A DNA stretch of 64,000 bases from Choricystis sp. odSpoLacu1 (GCA_958009055.1 OY253652.1:992001-1056000); one strand, 5' to 3'; positions 41,370-51,030 are shown, numbered from the stretch's first letter. Program-made: numbers and translations. Notes: generated by a model from the letters alone, not told the origin.

Positions 41370-42083
41370 ACGCGTTCGCTTGCTGTTTGGCGTGCGGCGC
41401 ACTAGTTGGACACTCCGCCGGTAGCGCCACCGAGGCGCGTCGCGCGGTTGACGCGGTCGCTGGCAAAACGACGCCCGACGGGTGGCGCTGCCTCACGGTG
41501 TGCCGTGGCCCGGCGCCCCCACTCGCAGGCGACCCGTCGCGCCCCAGTTTTGACGACATTGAAGTCGCTGCAGCCGACGAGCGCGTGCGGGAGACGCTGG
41601 GGCCGTCGGCGTCCAAGGCGGTGCGCGCGCGCTGGATCGGTCTGTGCTTGGACACTCAGCCCTGAGTGTCCAAGCACAGACCGATCCAGCGCGATGGCAC
41701 CCGCCGCGTGGTCGGTGTCTGCCACGCTCACAAAACGGCGCGCGGGTGCCCTGGGCATGCCCTGGCGCTGCGCCACCCGACCGACGCGGCAACGTACTGC
41801 GGCGGGTGCGGCACCACGGTGACCACGGCGCGGCGGCGTGAAGCGCGCCAACACGGACGGAGGCCACCTGAAGCAGGGCGATGCTGTGTTTTGACGACGG
41901 CGGCCGGGTCACGGGGTGGACATGCGTCAACTGCAAGGGTTGCGCGGGGTGAAGGGCCGGGCGCCCGCGGGAGGGGGTGGGTGGGTGGGAGGGGAGACCC
42001 CCTCTATTTCAACAGCGCGCCCCCCCACATCTCTGCGGCTCGTTTCGCCCTCTCCCCCCCCCCCCCCCCCCCCCCTCCGCCAA
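41370..42083. other. region of Cys/His-rich ORF fragments and a poly-C run
   Basis: No complete gene can be assembled. Three fragments in different frames look protein-like: FACCLACGALVGH (about 41373-41420), VGVCHAHKTARGCPGHALAL followed by TYCGGCGTTV (about 41712-41822), and ATG-LCFDDGGRVTGWTCVNCKGCAG (about 41881-41952). All carry CxxC-type pairs as in zinc-binding modules. They may be exons of one decayed or unannotated zinc-finger gene, or remnants of a mobile element. A perfect 31-bp palindrome lies between the first two. The stretch ends in a run of 22 C (42054-42075) just before the HemW start. Confidence 0.4.
41628..41693. repeat. perfect 31-bp inverted repeat with 4-nt loop
   Basis: Arms 41628-41658 and 41663-41693 are exact reverse complements (first arm starts CGCGCTGGATCGGTCTGTGC), separated only by GCCC. 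Homology between the two sides stops outside the arms. It would form a very stable hairpin or cruciform. Confidence 0.97.
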
Positions 42084-43478
42084 ATGCGGCGCGCCGTCGC
42101 CGCCGCAGGCCGCGCACGCCGCGTGTCGACACCATCCACACGATCCACGCGGCACGTGGCGGGCGCAGCCGCGCCCAATTCGTCGCAGGCCCTCGCCCCG
42201 CCCCCGCCCCCCGCCACGCCGCCTCCCTCAGCCTACGTCCACCTCCCCTTCTGCGTGCGCAAGTGCGCCTACTGCGACTTCCCGGTGCATGCTCTGGGGA
42301 CCAGCCGAGCCCCCACCCCCGGTGGGCCGCCCCCGCCGCCCGAGGTGGGGGCGTACGTGGCGACCCTGCTGACCGAGGTGCGCGCCACGCGCCGCGTCCC
42401 CGGCGCCGCCGCCCTCCAAACCGTCTCCTTTGGCGGCGGTACGCCCTCCCTCGTCCCCCCCGACGACATCGCCCGCATTCTGGACGCGCTGGATGGGGCG
42501 GTGGGGCCGCTCGCGCACGCGGCAGAGGTCACCCTGGAGGCCGACCCCGCCACGTTTGACGCCCCCAGGATCGCGGCCTACATGGAGGCCGGCGTCACCC
42601 GCTTCTCCATCGGCGTCCAATCCTTTGACGACGCCCTGCTGACCGCGTGTGGGCGGTCCCACACGGGGGCCGACGCGCGGCGCGCGGTGGAGGTTGTGGC
42701 GGCCGCGTCGCCCCGCTCGTGGTCCATGGACCTGATGTCTGGCCTCCCCGGCCTCACGCTGGATGGGTGGCAGGCCACGCTGCACGATGCTTTGGCGTAC
42801 AACCCGCCCGCTGTGTCAGTGTACGACCTGACACTCGAACCAGGCACCCCCTTTGCGCGCGCGGCCGCGGCCGGCGCCCTGCCCCTGCCCCCCGACGCGG
42901 ACGCGGCCGCCATGCTGGCTGCCGCAGCAGCCACCCTGCCTGCAGGCGGGCTGGACCGGGTCGAGGTGTCGTCGTGGGCGAGGCCGGGCCACGCGTGCGC
43001 GCACAACGGCACGTACTGGCGCGGGGACACCGACTACTATGCGTACGGCCTGGGGGCCACCTCCCGCCTCCTGGGCGCCCGCGTCGCCCGCCCCCGCACT
43101 CTCACAGGGTGGCGAGCGTGGGTGGAGGCCCTGGTGGCGGCCGGGGATGGCGTGCCGCGCGGGGTGGGCGCGGTCGCGCCCCCCGCGCCGCCGTCTGCCG
43201 ATGACGTTCTCCTAGACGTCGTCATGCTGAGGCTACGCACAGCGGCAGGGCTAGACACCGACTGGGTGGCGGACCACCACTCGGCCGCGGCGGCAGACGC
43301 GGTGGCAAGGTCGCTGGATGCGGCGGCCGCACAAGGCCACGCGGTCGTCACAGAAACACGCGGCGGGCGCCCCGTGTACGCGTTGACGGATGCAGGCTTT
43401 CTGGTTAGCAACAGCGTCATCAGCGACGTATTCGCTGCGCTGGATAGAATCGGGGTGGTGGGGGAGGAGAGCGACTGA
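42084..43478 (+). CDS. HEMW: HemW/RSAD1 radical-SAM protein
   Basis: HemW (RSAD1 in animals) is a radical-SAM relative of coproporphyrinogen oxidase HemN that acts as a heme chaperone. It is a single exon of 464 residues. The [4Fe-4S] motif is PFCVRKCAYCDF. Further family blocks are TVSFGGGTPSLVP, LEADPATFDAPRIAAYMEAGVTRFSIGVQSFDDALL, SMDLMSGLPGLTLDGW, YDLTLEPGTPFA and the HemW signature HNGTYWRGDTDYYAYGLGA. The C-terminal HemN_C-like domain ends normally. The N-terminal ~50 residues are Arg/Ala/Ser/Thr-rich (MRRAVAAAGRARRVSTPS), a probable mitochondrial or plastid presequence. No extra Cys of the true HemN type is seen, which favours HemW over an oxidase. Confidence 0.92.
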   Translation: MRRAVAAAGRARRVSTPSTRSTRHVAGAAAPNSSQALAPPPPPATPPPSAYVHLPFCVRKCAYCDFPVHALGTSRAPTPGGPPPPPEVGAYVATLLTEVRATRRVPGAAALQTVSFGGGTPSLVPPDDIARILDALDGAVGPLAHAAEVTLEADPATFDAPRIAAYMEAGVTRFSIGVQSFDDALLTACGRSHTGADARRAVEVVAAASPRSWSMDLMSGLPGLTLDGWQATLHDALAYNPPAVSVYDLTLEPGTPFARAAAAGALPLPPDADAAAMLAAAAATLPAGGLDRVEVSSWARPGHACAHNGTYWRGDTDYYAYGLGATSRLLGARVARPRTLTGWRAWVEALVAAGDGVPRGVGAVAPPAPPSADDVLLDVVMLRLRTAAGLDTDWVADHHSAAAADAVARSLDAAAAQGHAVVTETRGGRPVYALTDAGFLVSNSVISDVFAALDRIGVVGEESD

Positions 43479-43526
43479 ACTTTTAGAAAACACTAGCTTT
43501 TGTTTGCAACCCCACGACATTTTTCT

Positions 43527-44369
43527 CTACAGCCGGCTCATGTACACAGGCGCCCTCCTCTCCCGCGCCGCAGTCAATGCTTCCTTCAGGTCGGCGCTGA
43601 ACAGAATCGCCGCGTTCAGGGAGGCGACGCCGTCCAGGCCGCGCGGGACGGAGGGGACGTCGCGCGCAGCGAGCAGCGTGCGTTTTGTGCCAGCGACTGC
43701 AAGTGGCGACTTTTTAGCCAGCGCCGCCGCCGTGGCTTCCGCTGCCGCCCACACCGCCTCGCGGGATGGTTCGATGCGTGTGACCAGGCCTGCAGCGGCA
43801 GCTTCTGCCGCACTCACGCTGCGCGCGGTCAGGCTCCAGTCTGCTGCGACTCCCGCCCCCACAACAGCCGGCAGCCTCTGCAGCGTGCCCAGGTCGGCCG
43901 TGATGGCCAGGTCCACCTCTTTGACGCAGAAGGCGGCGTCGGAGGCAGCGTAGCGGATGTCGCAGGCGGTCACCAAATCAACGCCCGCGCCGACGCACGC
44001 GCCGTGCACGGCTGCAACCACGGGCACTGGCAACGCTTCCAGCGACGAAAAGGCGGCCTGCCAGTCCTTGATGTGGGCCTCCAGGGCGGTGCGCCCTCGG
44101 CCAGGGCACGGGTGGGACAGCAGTTTTTGTGTGTCGGCCAGCGCGCCGACGTCGGCTCCCGCGCAGAAGGCGGCCCCTGCGCCCCTCAACACGACGGCCC
44201 GTGTGTCTGGGTCGGCTGCCAGGGCGGCGACTGCGGCGCGCAGCTCTGTGAAGGCGACGGCAGTCAACGCATTGCGTTTGTCGGGGCGCGAGAGCTCGAG
44301 TGTCGTGACGCCCGGGTGGGGGGAGCGCGCGAGGCGCAGGGTGGTGAAGGTGGGGAAGGGTGGAGGCAT
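43527..44369 (-). CDS. DCI1: peroxisomal delta3,5-delta2,4-dienoyl-CoA isomerase
   Basis: This is a crotonase-fold enzyme that shifts the double bonds of 3,5-dienoyl-CoA to 2,4-dienoyl-CoA during beta-oxidation of unsaturated fatty acids. It is a single exon of 280 residues. The oxyanion-hole motif reads FCAGADVGAL, and the second reads VHGACVGAGVDLVTACDIRYAASDAAFCVKEVDLAITADLGTLQRLP. This block is characteristic of ECH1/DCI, including the acidic residues in EVD and AD. The C-terminus is SRL, a canonical PTS1 peroxisome signal. The frame is open upstream to an earlier Met, but the chosen ATG (PPPFPTFTTL) begins at the family's usual position. It is divergent from the antiporter gene (132 bp). 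Confidence 0.92.
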   Translation of the reverse strand: MPPPFPTFTTLRLARSPHPGVTTLELSRPDKRNALTAVAFTELRAAVAALAADPDTRAVVLRGAGAAFCAGADVGALADTQKLLSHPCPGRGRTALEAHIKDWQAAFSSLEALPVPVVAAVHGACVGAGVDLVTACDIRYAASDAAFCVKEVDLAITADLGTLQRLPAVVGAGVAADWSLTARSVSAAEAAAAGLVTRIEPSREAVWAAAEATAAALAKKSPLAVAGTKRTLLAARDVPSVPRGLDGVASLNAAILFSADLKEALTAARERRAPVYMSRL

Positions 44370-44501
44370 GGTGCGTCGTGTGTGTGCTGTGCCACGCCGC
44401 CGAAACGCCGAGCGCCGACCGTCGCACGCCCCCGAAAAGGGAGAAAGAGGAGAGATGAGAGGGGTCGATTGAGTCACAACACGAGCATAAAACGACTGCA
44501 A

Positions 44502-46693
44502 ATGGCGTCGCGGCTGCCCGCCCGCCCCACGCGGAGGCGCTATTCCGCCGCCGCCCGTTTTTTAAGGAACTTTGCGCAATCGTGGGGTGAGTTTCACGGA
44601 GCGGCCTGTCGTTGTTTGCTCGTTTGGTCCGCCCTCACCTCGCGACCGACGACCTAACCCCCCTCAAAACAGACCTCCTGACCATCCTCCAGCTCACCAC
44701 CCTCGGCGGCATCCTCTATGGTGCGTTAGTCGCTGCCTTTGGCAAGCCCTTCCTGCCGGGAGGCTCCTACTTCACCGTGCTCCTCATCTGGGCGACCGCC
44801 CACGCGGGCGGCCACCTCCTCTCTCGCCTGCTCCCCGTCTTCCCCCCCCTCCTCGGCATGCTGGCCTCCGGCATCCTGCTGAAGAATTTACCCGGCACCA
44901 TAGTCGACGGCCTGCCGTACAAGGTCGAATCCTCGCTGCGGTATGGCTGCATCGCCATCTGCTTTTTGATGTCGGGCCTAGAAGCCGACTTGTGCGCGAT
45001 GCGCTCGATCGGCGGCGTGGCGGTGCGTTTGTTGTTGCTGCCTGGCATCGTGGAAGCCTGTGTCGCGGGGGGTGTTGCGGCCGCCGTGTTCGGCATGACG
45101 GGGGCGACGGGGGCGTTGTTCGCGCTGGCGCTCGGCTTTGTCATCAAACCGTGCGACCCAACGATCGTCATCTCGGCGTGCGCGCAGTACCAGAAGCGGG
45201 GCATCGGCGTCGCCAAACGCATACCCTCGCTGCTGGTGGCGTCTGCATCTTTCGATGACATTGTGGCGATTGCGCTCTACACCGTCTGCATCACGCTGGG
45301 TGAGTTGTGTGTGTGCGCGGTGGGGGGGGGGGTGTTTTCCAGGGGAGACGGCGCAACACACTTTCCTCACCCCCCCCCTCCCACACCCACACAGCCGTCC
45401 CCTCCTCCGCCACCAACAAAGCGTGGGACATCGCGTCCGCCCCCATGCAGCTCGTGTTTGGCGCCGCCCTGGGGATTGCTGCCGCGGCCGTGTGCTCGGT
45501 CACGCGCGTGTGGCGCACCGGCCGCCTGCGCGTCGCCGCCGTCTTGGTCACCACGCTGGCCAACATGTTCTTCCAAGTTCCACTTGAGTGGCGCCGGCGT
45601 CCTGGCCTCCATTGTGGGCGGCGCAGCCACCGCGGCTGCCTGGGGCGCCGGCTTCCCCCGGTTTGCATCCACCGGCCCGAACGCCGCCCACGCCACCGTC
45701 GTCGAACACGCGGTCGCCTCCATCTGGCAGTGGATTGCCGCCCCCCTGCTCTTTGGCATCGTCGGCACTCAGTGCGAGTTTGCCAAGATCAATGGCGCCC
45801 GCGTGCCGCGCTCCCTCGCCGTCATTTTCGCGGGCTGGCTCGCCCGCGTACCAGCCACCCTCCTCTCCGTCTCGTGCGGCGGGTTCACGCCGCGCGAAAA
45901 GATGTTCATCGCCCTCAACTGGCTGCCCAAAGCCACTGTGCAGTCGGCGCTGGCGTCTGCGCCGCTGGACCGCATTCTGGCTGAAAACCCGAATGATGCG
46001 ACGCTGCTCGCGTGGGGGGAGGACGCCCTGGTGACCGCCCTGCTGTCCGTCCTCATCTGTGGCCCCCTGGCTGTGATCGTAGTGGCTCTGGGCGGGCCCC
46101 GTCTGATGACGCCGGATGGAGTGGAGGCCGGTGGCGGTGGTAGTGGCGGCGCGGCCGAACCGGCCGCCACCACTGCCACCAAGCTCCCCTCCTCCGACCT
46201 GGACGCCCTGGCCGCCATGCCGCACGGCAGCACCGTGGGCGGGGGTCGCGCCCGCATGCTGGCGTCCATGTCCAACCTGCTGCCCGCGGCGTGGGCGTCG
46301 ACGGTGGCGGTGGGTGGCCGCGCGGCGGCCGCGACCGTCGGCGGCGCCGCCGCCACCGCCATCGACGAAGACGACGACACCTACCAAGACGCCCTGCTGG
46401 CTGACGTGGACGCTGTTGCCCACTCGCTGTTGGAAGAAGTGGAGCTGGCTGCCTGGTCGCTGGATGCTCCCGGCGCAGACACACCCTCTGCTGCCGACGC
46501 GGCCGCCGCGGCAGCACGCCTGCGTCTCGCCTCAGCCGGCCTGCGCCGCCACCTGCTGGCCGCGGAGGCAGCCGGCATTGAAAGAGTGGATGGCGCCCGC
46601 GAGTTCTTCAGGCAGCTGGCGGTGGTGGATGGTGAGGAGAGAGGTGGGGGTGTGCGGCGGCGGCGCGCGGCGGGGGGGGGTGGGGAGGTGTGA
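44502..46693 (+). CDS. NHA/SLC9B-type Na+/H+ antiporter (internal frame change)
   Basis: This is a CPA2-family cation/proton antiporter. Exons are 44502-44586, 44673-45299 and 45395-46693. It has about 12 hydrophobic segments. The transport core includes KPCDPTIVISACAQYQKRG and SASFDDIVAIALY, whose DD pair is the ion-binding site in SLC9B/NHA proteins. Later blocks are HLSGAGVLASIVGG, GIVGTQCEFAKI and ALNWLPKATVQSAL. In exon 3 the frame must change by one base between TTLANMFF and FHLSGAG (near 45565-45590), with no homopolymer present. A 31-nt GT...AG stretch (45548-45578) could be an unusually small intron there. The first exon (ASRLPARPTRRRYSAAARFL) resembles an organelle presequence. The C-terminal ~190 residues are a soluble acidic tail. 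Confidence 0.88.
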
Positions 46694-46947
46694 GTGTGGA
46701 GGCTGATTCAAATTTCGTGTAGGCGTGCCTGTTTGTACACTTGCTGTGTGTTGTGTTTTGTGTGCCTGAGGTAGGCTCGGGTCGCGGGTGCGGCAGGAGA
46801 GAGAGAGAGGGCAGCGCTGGTGTTTCGCCCTCACACAGACCGCGGTGCTGCCCCTTCCCCCATCCCTCTCCCTCCTCCGCGGAGGGGCACGCCCCTCCCC
46901 ACAAACGCGCCTCCAGCCCAGCCCCCCCCCCACACACACACACCACC

Positions 46948-48405
46948 ATGGGCCTGCTCGACTCGCTCGTCGCCAAGCGCGCGCGCCCGACCGCCGACGC
47001 GGCCGCGCGCGCGGCCGCCCTGCTCGACCGCGTGGACGGCGCGCCCGAGGGGTCGGCCCAGGACAAGGTGTTCGACGAGGTGGCCAGGTTACTGGCGTCG
47101 ATGAAGGTGAGAGATGGGGAGGAGAGAGAGGGAGGAGATGAGAGAGGGGCGCACCCATTCGACCGAACGAAAAACACGACACCCTGGAGCGGACACCGAC
47201 GCACGGCGCGGGTGGGGGGGGGGGGGGGGGGGCGCCGACAGGACACCCGCCCAACCGTGCGCCACAATCCCTCGCACGCACACACTTCCCTTCCCTTCCA
47301 CCAGACCACGCTCTTTGGCGACGGCGACGCCGCCCCCTCGCGCGACGCGGCGCTCGCGCTTGCGGCCGACGCGGCGTCCGTCGACCTGCCCGGCAAGCTG
47401 GTGTCGAGGCTGGGCATGCTGGACTTTGAGACGCGCAAAGACGCCGCCACGGTGAGAGAGAGAGAAGAGGAAGGGAAGAAGGGTTTGGTGATGGGGCTCT
47501 CTCGCGCCGCGTGTTCGTGTCTCACACGTTCGTCCCTCCCACCTCCCACCTCAGGTCGTCGGCGCCGTCTTCCGCATGAACGTGGACGGCGTCACTCCGG
47601 GCGCCGACTACCTGGCCGCCCGGCCGGAGGTGCTGGCCGAACTGTTGGAAGGGTGAGTGGGAAAGGAAAGACAGGGGGGGGTGGCACAAGTGCGCCGTCT
47701 TTCCACCCTCCCGCCCTCCCCCTCCCCCCATCCCCCACACACAGCTACGAATACCCCGCCATCGCCCTCAACTGTGGCGCCATCCTGCGCGACGCCGCCC
47801 GCGACGACCGCACCGCGGCCACGCTGCTGGCGGACGACTCTGCACTGCGCCGTCTGCTGGCCGCCGTCGACGCGCCGTCCTTTGAGGTCGCGTCCGACGC
47901 GTTTGCCACCCTGCGCGACCTGCTGACCCGCCACAAGGCCGCCGTCGCGGCCCGCCTCAACGCGCGCTCCCCCCCGGCCTCCGACCTGTGGAGGCTGGTG
48001 TTTGCGCCGTTGATTTCTTCGGGCAACTATGTGACGCGCCGCCAGTCGGCCCGCCTGCTGGGCGAACTCCTCCTCGAACGCGCCAACGCGGCCGCCATGC
48101 TGCGCTACGTGGCCGACCCCGACAACCTGAAGGCAGCCATGGTGCTTTTGAAGGACTCGTCGCGCAGCATTCAGTACGAAGCGTTCCACGTGTTAAAAGT
48201 GTTTGTCGCCAACCCGGCAAAACCGCCCGCCATCGTGTCCATCCTGGCCAGCAACCGGGACAAGCTGCTCAAACACTTGGGCGACTTTCAGTCGGACCGA
48301 TATGATGAACAGTTTAAAGAGGAGAAGGCGGTGGTGCTGCGTGAGATTGCGGCGTTGGGGGGTGGGGGTGGCGGAGATGAAGGGGAGGGTGGCGCGCCCG
48401 CGTGA
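46948..48405 (+). CDS. MO25: Mo25/CAB39 family scaffold protein
   Basis: Mo25 is an armadillo-like helical scaffold that activates STE20-family and LKB1-type kinases in polarity and cytokinesis control. Exons are 46948-47106, 47305-47451, 47555-47652 and 47745-48405 (354 aa), all with clean phases. Family blocks include a C-terminal YEYPAIALNCGAILRDAARD, FEVASDAFATLRDLLTRHK, FAPLISSGNYVTRRQSARLLGELLLERAN, MLRYVADPDNLKAAMVLLKDSSRSIQYEAFHVLKVFVANP and FKEEKAVVLREI. Length equals that of human CAB39 (~341) apart from a Gly/Glu tail. The N-terminal part is more Ala-rich than usual. It is downstream of the antiporter in the same direction, with its own leader. Confidence 0.93.
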   Translation: MGLLDSLVAKRARPTADAAARAAALLDRVDGAPEGSAQDKVFDEVARLLASMKVRDGEEREGGDERGAHPFDRTKNTTPWSGHRRTARVGGGGGGRRQDTRPTVRHNPSHAHTSLPFHQTTLFGDGDAAPSRDAALALAADAASVDLPGKLVSRLGMLDFETRKDAATVREREEEGKKGLVMGLSRAACSCLTRSSLPPPTSGRRRRLPHERGRRHSGRRLPGRPAGGAGRTVGRVSGKGKTGGGGTSAPSFHPPALPLPPSPTHSYEYPAIALNCGAILRDAARDDRTAATLLADDSALRRLLAAVDAPSFEVASDAFATLRDLLTRHKAAVAARLNARSPPASDLWRLVFAPLISSGNYVTRRQSARLLGELLLERANAAAMLRYVADPDNLKAAMVLLKDSSRSIQYEAFHVLKVFVANPAKPPAIVSILASNRDKLLKHLGDFQSDRYDEQFKEEKAVVLREIAALGGGGGGDEGEGGAPA

Positions 48406-48909
48406 GAGAGAGAGAGAGAGGTGGGCGCGTGCCGGGGCGTGGTTTTTTAGTTTTTGGCCCCTCCTCGCCCCCCGTCTGCTCTTTGTGTGTGTTTTTTGGA
48501 GAATGGGGCGCCCGAATTAATGTAGAACGGTGTTTTTTTCCTTTTCCCGAACAGGAGAGAGAGACACACACACGCGCACGCTGATCCACCACCTTTCTCT
48601 CCCACCATGCTCTTCATTCGTGTGCAATGTGCGTGTTGTTTTGGGGGTGTCACATTTTTTGTGCGCTCAGGAAGAAAGTGAAAAGACAAAGAAAGGGAGG
48701 GGGGGGTGCGTGCGTGTGGGGCAGGCGCGCCTGCGCGCACACAGGAACCAAAAAATCCAAAAACTTGCTCCACTCCCTCACGCCACACAACGCGGCCGCC
48801 TCACTCACACACGCGCGCCCTGTGTCACATCGTCTGTGGGGAGGAAGAAAAGGGAGGACAGAAGCGGGGGAAGACGCCCCCCACTCTGTCCCCCTCCTTC
48901 ACCACCACC
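48406..48909. other. intergenic; left half of a tandem-duplicated unit
   Basis: No gene is seen. From about 48550 the sequence matches, with divergence, a stretch starting about 49400. Shared landmarks are GTGCGCTCAGGAA followed by AAAAGACAAAG, and AAAACTTGCTCCAC. This marks it as the 3' flank of the first copy of a ~790-850-bp tandem duplication. Confidence 0.6.
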
Positions 48910-49304
48910 TCACTTCTTCTTGCGCCCAGAAGCCGGCGCACGCCCGTGCTCAGCCAGCAATTCCTCGACCGACACTCCGGTGCGGTGGGCACTGCCGCCG
49001 TGGCCGCTGGCCTGGCTCTTTGGGTCGTGGCTAACTCATCCCACGACTTGCCAAACAGGCCTTGGGCGAGCGTTTCCTGCGTGGGCGTGTGGGTGTGTGT
49101 GTTTTGTCTTAGATGTGTTGGGTGTGGGGTTGATGGAGGCGGCGGCGGCACAGGGGGGGCACGAGGGTTTCTTTCCTTTTCTTTTGCGGCGAGTGGGCGC
49201 AGACCCGTTTTTCGCTTCCGCCGCACGCCAACACGCCGCCCAGTGAGCTCCCGTTCCACACACGCGTTCCTCATCGTGAGGCAGGGCTTCTTGGTGGCGT
49301 GCAT
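48910..49304 (-). pseudogene. decayed copy of the small basic protein gene
   Basis: This is a tandem relative of the gene at 49698-50022. A likely exon 1 begins at 49304 (MHATKKPCLTMRN, against MPSTPKGKGLTDTER in the intact copy). The exon 2 equivalent is 49076-48910 and starts after an AG with ETLAQGLFGKSWDELATT. Within AAAG at about 49016 one base is missing relative to the intact copy, after which KSQASGHGGSAHRTG...GRKKK-stop continues in another frame. The exon 1 donor reads GTGTGT instead of GTAAGT. The peptide is well kept on both sides of the break, so decay is recent or the base is a sequencing error. Confidence 0.55.
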
Positions 49305-49697
49305 GTTTGTTTGAGAGCTTTTGGGCGGTGAAACGGAGGATAGAAAGGGGCGAGTTGTGAGCGCGACCCGCGTCGTTTTTTTTATTTTCTCTTCCGATAA
49401 ACAGGACAGCGAGTGAGAGGCAGAGAGAGAGAAGAGAGACGCACCAACCCACTCTCTCATCCTCTTTTTTGTGCGGCGTGCGGTCTGGGTGTGACACTTG
49501 GTGCGCTCAGGAAACAAGCAAAAAGACAAAGGGGGGGGGTGGGGCGCGTGCGGGCGGGCGGGCGCCCGCACAGCGGCAGAAAAATACGAAAACTTGCTCC
49601 ACCCCGTCGCCACACGCGCCCCCACACGCGCCCCCCCGGGTGTCACACCATCTTTGGAGAGTTGGGAAACACAACCTCCCGCGCCAAGTCCTCGCTC

Positions 49698-50022
49698 TCA
49701 CTTCTTCTTGTGCGAGGGCGGCGTCTCCGAGTGCTCGTTCACCCACGCCTGGTCGATCGTCTTGCCCTGGCGGTGGGCCGCGCCGCCGTAGCCACTGGCG
49801 GAACGTTTTTCATGCGTCGTTAGCTCCTCCCATGCCTCCTTACCAAATGCGGAAGCGAGCATCTCCTGCCATTCGGGGCGTAGGTAGGTGGGGGGTGGGT
49901 GGGTGGGCGAACCCGCCGCTCGCTCCCCCCAACCCACACTCCACTCGCTCCCCACGCATCGCTGTCCCGTCACTTACGCGCTCGGTGTCGGTGAGACCCT
50001 TGCCCTTGGGGGTGGACGGCAT
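49698..50022 (-). CDS. small basic protein, FGK-W-EL...SG-GG family (70 aa)
   Basis: No name is known to me. Exons on the minus strand are 50022-49978 and 49865-49698, spliced GTAAGT...GGCAG in phase 0. The product begins MPSTPKGKGLTDTER and carries the block FGKEAWEELTTHEKRSASGYGGAAHR, then a charged tail ending in KKK. Two neighbours carry the same pattern (F-G/S-K, W/Y-x-E, then S-G-H/Y-x-x-A-H-R): the broken copy at 48910 and the more distant gene at 50350. The pattern resembles short Gly-containing stress-type peptides of algae (KGG-like), but that is only an impression. It has no signal peptide or membrane segment, and is likely nuclear or cytosolic and intrinsically flexible. Confidence 0.65.
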
Positions 50023-50349
50023 CTTTGTTGGGGGTGAGAAGGGGGCAGAGAGGACGGGTGGGTGGTGGAAGAACAAAAAAGGGAGAGCGAGAGTGAGGCG
50101 GTTTTTTGTTTTGTTTTGTTTCAAGAGGAAAGGTCAATCTTTCTCTTCTTGGTTGCACATGGGTCGAGGTCAAAAGGGAAGCGGCAGCCCCGATTATTTG
50201 GTGGTCACGCCTTCCGCGTGTGTGGGTCGCGTCAGCGGACAGTTATTGGTGGGGACGCGAGTCGACATCCCCTCAGCCCGCCACCGGCTTTCTCTCTCTC
50301 TTCCTCTGGGCTCCCAAGGGCTCCAAACACCGGGCCCTGTTCTGGGGAT

Positions 50350-51030
50350 TCAAGCCTCACCCTGCTCGGCCATCAGCTGTGCGGGTGTGTGGGGGGGAGG
50401 GGTGGGGAGACGGGTCAGCGTGTGTGCGTGATCTAACAACAGCCCGCCCGCGAGCGCAAAGACGCACGCGCTCCCGCCCGCCCGCCCGCCCGCCCGCGCC
50501 TCTCTCCCTCTGATCCCGCGCGTAGAGGCACCACCAATGCTCTCTCCCTCTCTGGAGAGAGAGAGAGAGCCGCGCCCCTCATCACTGCCCACCTTGCGGT
50601 GCAGCGCCAGGCGGTGGCCCGACACCTTCTGCTTCTGCTTCTTGTTGATCTCGCCGTAGCCCTTGGAAAAGAGCTGGGGGAGGGTAAGAGAGGCTGCGTG
50701 TGTGCATGGTGTGGCCAGGCGGGAGGCGGAAGAGGGGGCGGCCCTCGCCGGCGCGTGGCGTGCCCCCCTGCTGTGTCGCGCGTTGACCGCGCAACGCCCC
50801 CCGCCCACGCGCGCGCACGCCGCCCCCGATCCCTCCGGCCCGCCACAAACGACGCGTGTGTGTGCCCCCCCCCCCCCTCGCCACACACAAACAGGACGCA
50901 CCGCCTTGGAGATCGGGTCGCGCCAGTCCGTGCGCCCGGCTTCCACACAGGAAGGGTCGGACAGGTCGTCCAGCGACACAGTCTTCTTGGGCTCCTTGGG
51001 CTTGGACTTGGAGAACAAAGACTTGACCAT
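50350..51030 (-). CDS. small basic protein, third member of the cluster (78 aa)
   Basis: Exons on the minus strand are 51030-50902, 50673-50593 and 50376-50350, all in phase 0, with donors GTGCGT and GTGGGC. The product starts MVKSLFSKSKPKEPKKTVSLDDLSD, has an Arg/Asp-rich middle, then FSKGYGEINKKQKQKVSGHRLALHRK and a short end LMAEQGEA. The FSK-Y-E...K-SGH-x-A-x-H-R block aligns with the two genes to its left, so the three probably descend from one gene. Here the GG pair is lost and a basic N-terminal extension is gained. Very small phase-0 exons suggest the family block is an exon module. Confidence 0.62.
   Translation of the reverse strand: MVKSLFSKSKPKEPKKTVSLDDLSDPSCVEAGRTDWRDPISKAVRPVCVWRGGGGAHTRVVCGGPEGSGAACARVGGGRCAVNARHSRGARHAPARAAPSSASRLATPCTHAASLTLPQLFSKGYGEINKKQKQKVSGHRLALHRKVGSDEGRGSLSLSREGESIGGASTRGIRGREARAGGRAGGSACVFALAGGLLLDHAHTLTRLPTPPPHTPAQLMAEQGEA

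Larger units (their letters stand above)
48540..50100. repeat. tandem duplication of a ~790-850-bp unit with one gene per copy
   Basis: Two diverged head-to-tail copies, about 48540-49390 and 49391-50100. Landmarks such as GTGCGCTCAGGAA, AAAACTTGCTCCAC, the GGTGTCACACC-type box and the coding blocks recur in the same order about 790-830 bp apart. Confidence 0.7.
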
